DNA from: Caldithrix sp.
Lineage (GTDB): Bacteria; Zhuqueibacterota; Zhuqueibacteria; Oceanimicrobiales; Oceanimicrobiaceae
Length of the DNA stretch: 5,343 nucleotides
Direction of reading: 5' to 3'
NCBI GenBank assembly: GCA_004357015.1
Contig: SMXE01000066.1
Coordinates: 1 to 5,343, forward strand
This document shows, piece by piece, positions 4,449-5,343 of the stretch (the first letter of the stretch is position 1; every line of letters starts with the position of its first letter). The position numbers were made by a program, and so were the translations under genes. The notes under the pieces were generated by a model. That model made no database searches. It was not told the DNA's origin and saw only the letters and a program-made list of their open reading frames with translations.

Positions 4449-5343
4449 TTACTTATTATTCTCTGGTATGTGGGTTGCTCCTATTTCCATATACATTTTC
4501 AAGAGAGAGAGTAGCCATGCCAGAGTTGATTCGGCGCCTTGGTTTAGATTTGCTCCTTCAGCGGTAAGGCCGTCGTGGCAACCGCCAGTTGCGTAGTCGT
4601 AAATCAGGACGTTGAGATCGTTGCTTCCCAGAAACCAGTCGAAACATCGGCGCGCTTCTTCGATCCATTTCTTTTCACCGGTTACGTTATAAGCCTCAAC
4701 GCAGGCGTCAATCATGGAATGCGCTTCCACAGGCTGCTGGTCCAACTTGGCTCGCTTGCCGTTTTTAACGTACCAGCCGTCGTTGCCTATGGGTACGAAA
4801 TGACCTGCAGGATCGGTTTGTATCTTCACAAGCCATTCAAGAGAGTTCAGTCCCGCTTCTATCACGTCTCCTCTATGAAGCCACTGGCCTGATAAAAGGA
4901 GTGCCTGCGGTATCCTGCCGCTGGAGTAGGTTACGATGTCTTCTATCCACGGCCAGTCGGGGGATGCGTTCTTTGCATATAAATCAAACAGTTTAAGCGC
5001 CAGCACTTTCCTTATGCGCCGTGCGTCGCTATCACCGCTGAAGCCGACAAGGTAAGCATGTATCCCTATAAGGCTGAAGGCCCACGCGCGAGGAGATTCA
5101 AAATCGTTCAATACCAGAAGAGCACGCTTAAAGAGGTTCATCGCAAGCCTGACCTGGCCTTCCGCTTTCGACAGTGCGACAGTCACTCCAAGGCCCCATA
5201 TCGCACGGCCTTGGCTGTCTTCGGAGCCGTAATCCTCCGTCCATTTCCGGTCAAATGTCATAAAGTTTCTAAACCTGCCGTTTTCATTGTTGAAGGCGTG
5301 CTCGAGGAAACTTAGATATCGGCCTGCTAAATCAGACAAGGGC
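4449..5343 (-). CDS. (alpha/alpha)6-barrel glycan-associated protein, C-terminal part (5' end outside window)
   Basis: The leftward frame stays open to the right window edge. At least 297 residues are visible and the N-terminus is missing; the codon at 5339-5337 is a TTG preceded by an in-frame CCC, with no room to judge an RBS, so it should not be taken as the start. The visible part is helical and Trp-rich, with repeated motifs of a six-hairpin glycosidase-like barrel, numbered from that TTG: SEDSQGRAIWGLG (39-51), DWPWIEDIVTYSSGRIPQALL (from 128), GHFVPIGNDGWY, QQPVEAHSMIDA (201-212), WFLGSNDL, DYATGGCHDGL (248-258), NQGAESTLAWL (266-276). I associate this motif set with proteins encoded beside GT4 and GH130 genes, and with C-terminal domains of larger glycosyltransferases. 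The acidic and aromatic residues suit carbohydrate binding; catalysis is unproven. It converges on the long GH130 gene. Confidence 0.8.
   Translation of the reverse strand, partial: PLSDLAGRYLSFLEHAFNNENGRFRNFMTFDRKWTEDYGSEDSQGRAIWGLGVTVALSKAEGQVRLAMNLFKRALLVLNDFESPRAWAFSLIGIHAYLVGFSGDSDARRIRKVLALKLFDLYAKNASPDWPWIEDIVTYSSGRIPQALLLSGQWLHRGDVIEAGLNSLEWLVKIQTDPAGHFVPIGNDGWYVKNGKRAKLDQQPVEAHSMIDACVEAYNVTGEKKWIEEARRCFDWFLGSNDLNVLIYDYATGGCHDGLTAEGANLNQGAESTLAWLLSLLKMYMEIGATHIPENNK

Noticed and set aside
4575..5315. Rightward frames of 105 and 85 codons
   Set aside because: Antisense to the alpha-barrel gene, whose motifs are strongly patterned in its own frame.
5337..5339. TTG as the start of the alpha-barrel protein
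   Set aside because: The frame is open upstream to the edge with a sense codon, so this is most likely an internal Leu.

Overview
The window is a bacterial chromosomal segment of intermediate base composition. It carries four substantial protein genes, all belonging to one carbohydrate theme: mannoside or other glycan assembly and turnover. The taxon cannot be fixed from sequence alone. Good Shine-Dalgarno sites, TATAAT-like -10 boxes and a canonical rho-independent terminator show a bacterium. This style of gene set (a GT4 enzyme, a short GH130, a ~490-residue GH130 and an alpha-barrel protein) is one I associate with environmental Gram-negatives such as Deltaproteobacteria, Nitrospirae or related lineages, but that is only an impression.

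Layout. Positions 1-367 hold no large gene. Near the left edge there is a rightward rho-independent terminator (106-139). Leftward there is a possible very small CPxC-motif ORF (98-223) with its own RBS, followed in the same frame by a short coiled-coil-like stretch (20-94), and a 25-base sequence (268-292) resembling an IS3-family terminus. This corner looks like decayed or mobile DNA. Positions 368-2660 form a two-gene leftward operon. The first gene is a GT4 glycosyltransferase fused to a type II phosphomannose-isomerase-like cupin (1311-2660). The second is a short GH130 mannoside phosphorylase/mannosidase-type enzyme (368-1327) whose start lies inside the end of the first gene. Positions 2661-2862 are a divergent control region with a strong leftward -10 box, a pair of 16-base direct repeats spaced 21 bp apart, and candidate rightward promoters. 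A long GH130 enzyme with an N-terminal extension (2863-4344) is read rightward. It converges on a leftward gene (4449 to beyond 5343), which is truncated by the window edge and looks like an (alpha/alpha)6-barrel protein or the C-terminal part of a larger glycosyltransferase-associated protein.

How they may work together (inference). The GT4-cupin fusion would make a glycoside, plausibly mannosyl, with the cupin acting on or sensing mannose phosphate. The two GH130 proteins would phosphorolyse, hydrolyse or transfer mannosyl units. The alpha-barrel protein would be a carbohydrate-binding or processing partner. Biosynthetic and degradative enzymes sharing one divergent control region suggests a synthesis/turnover cycle for an oligo- or polymannoside, either a reserve or a stress solute. 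The sequence gives no direct evidence of the actual substrate.
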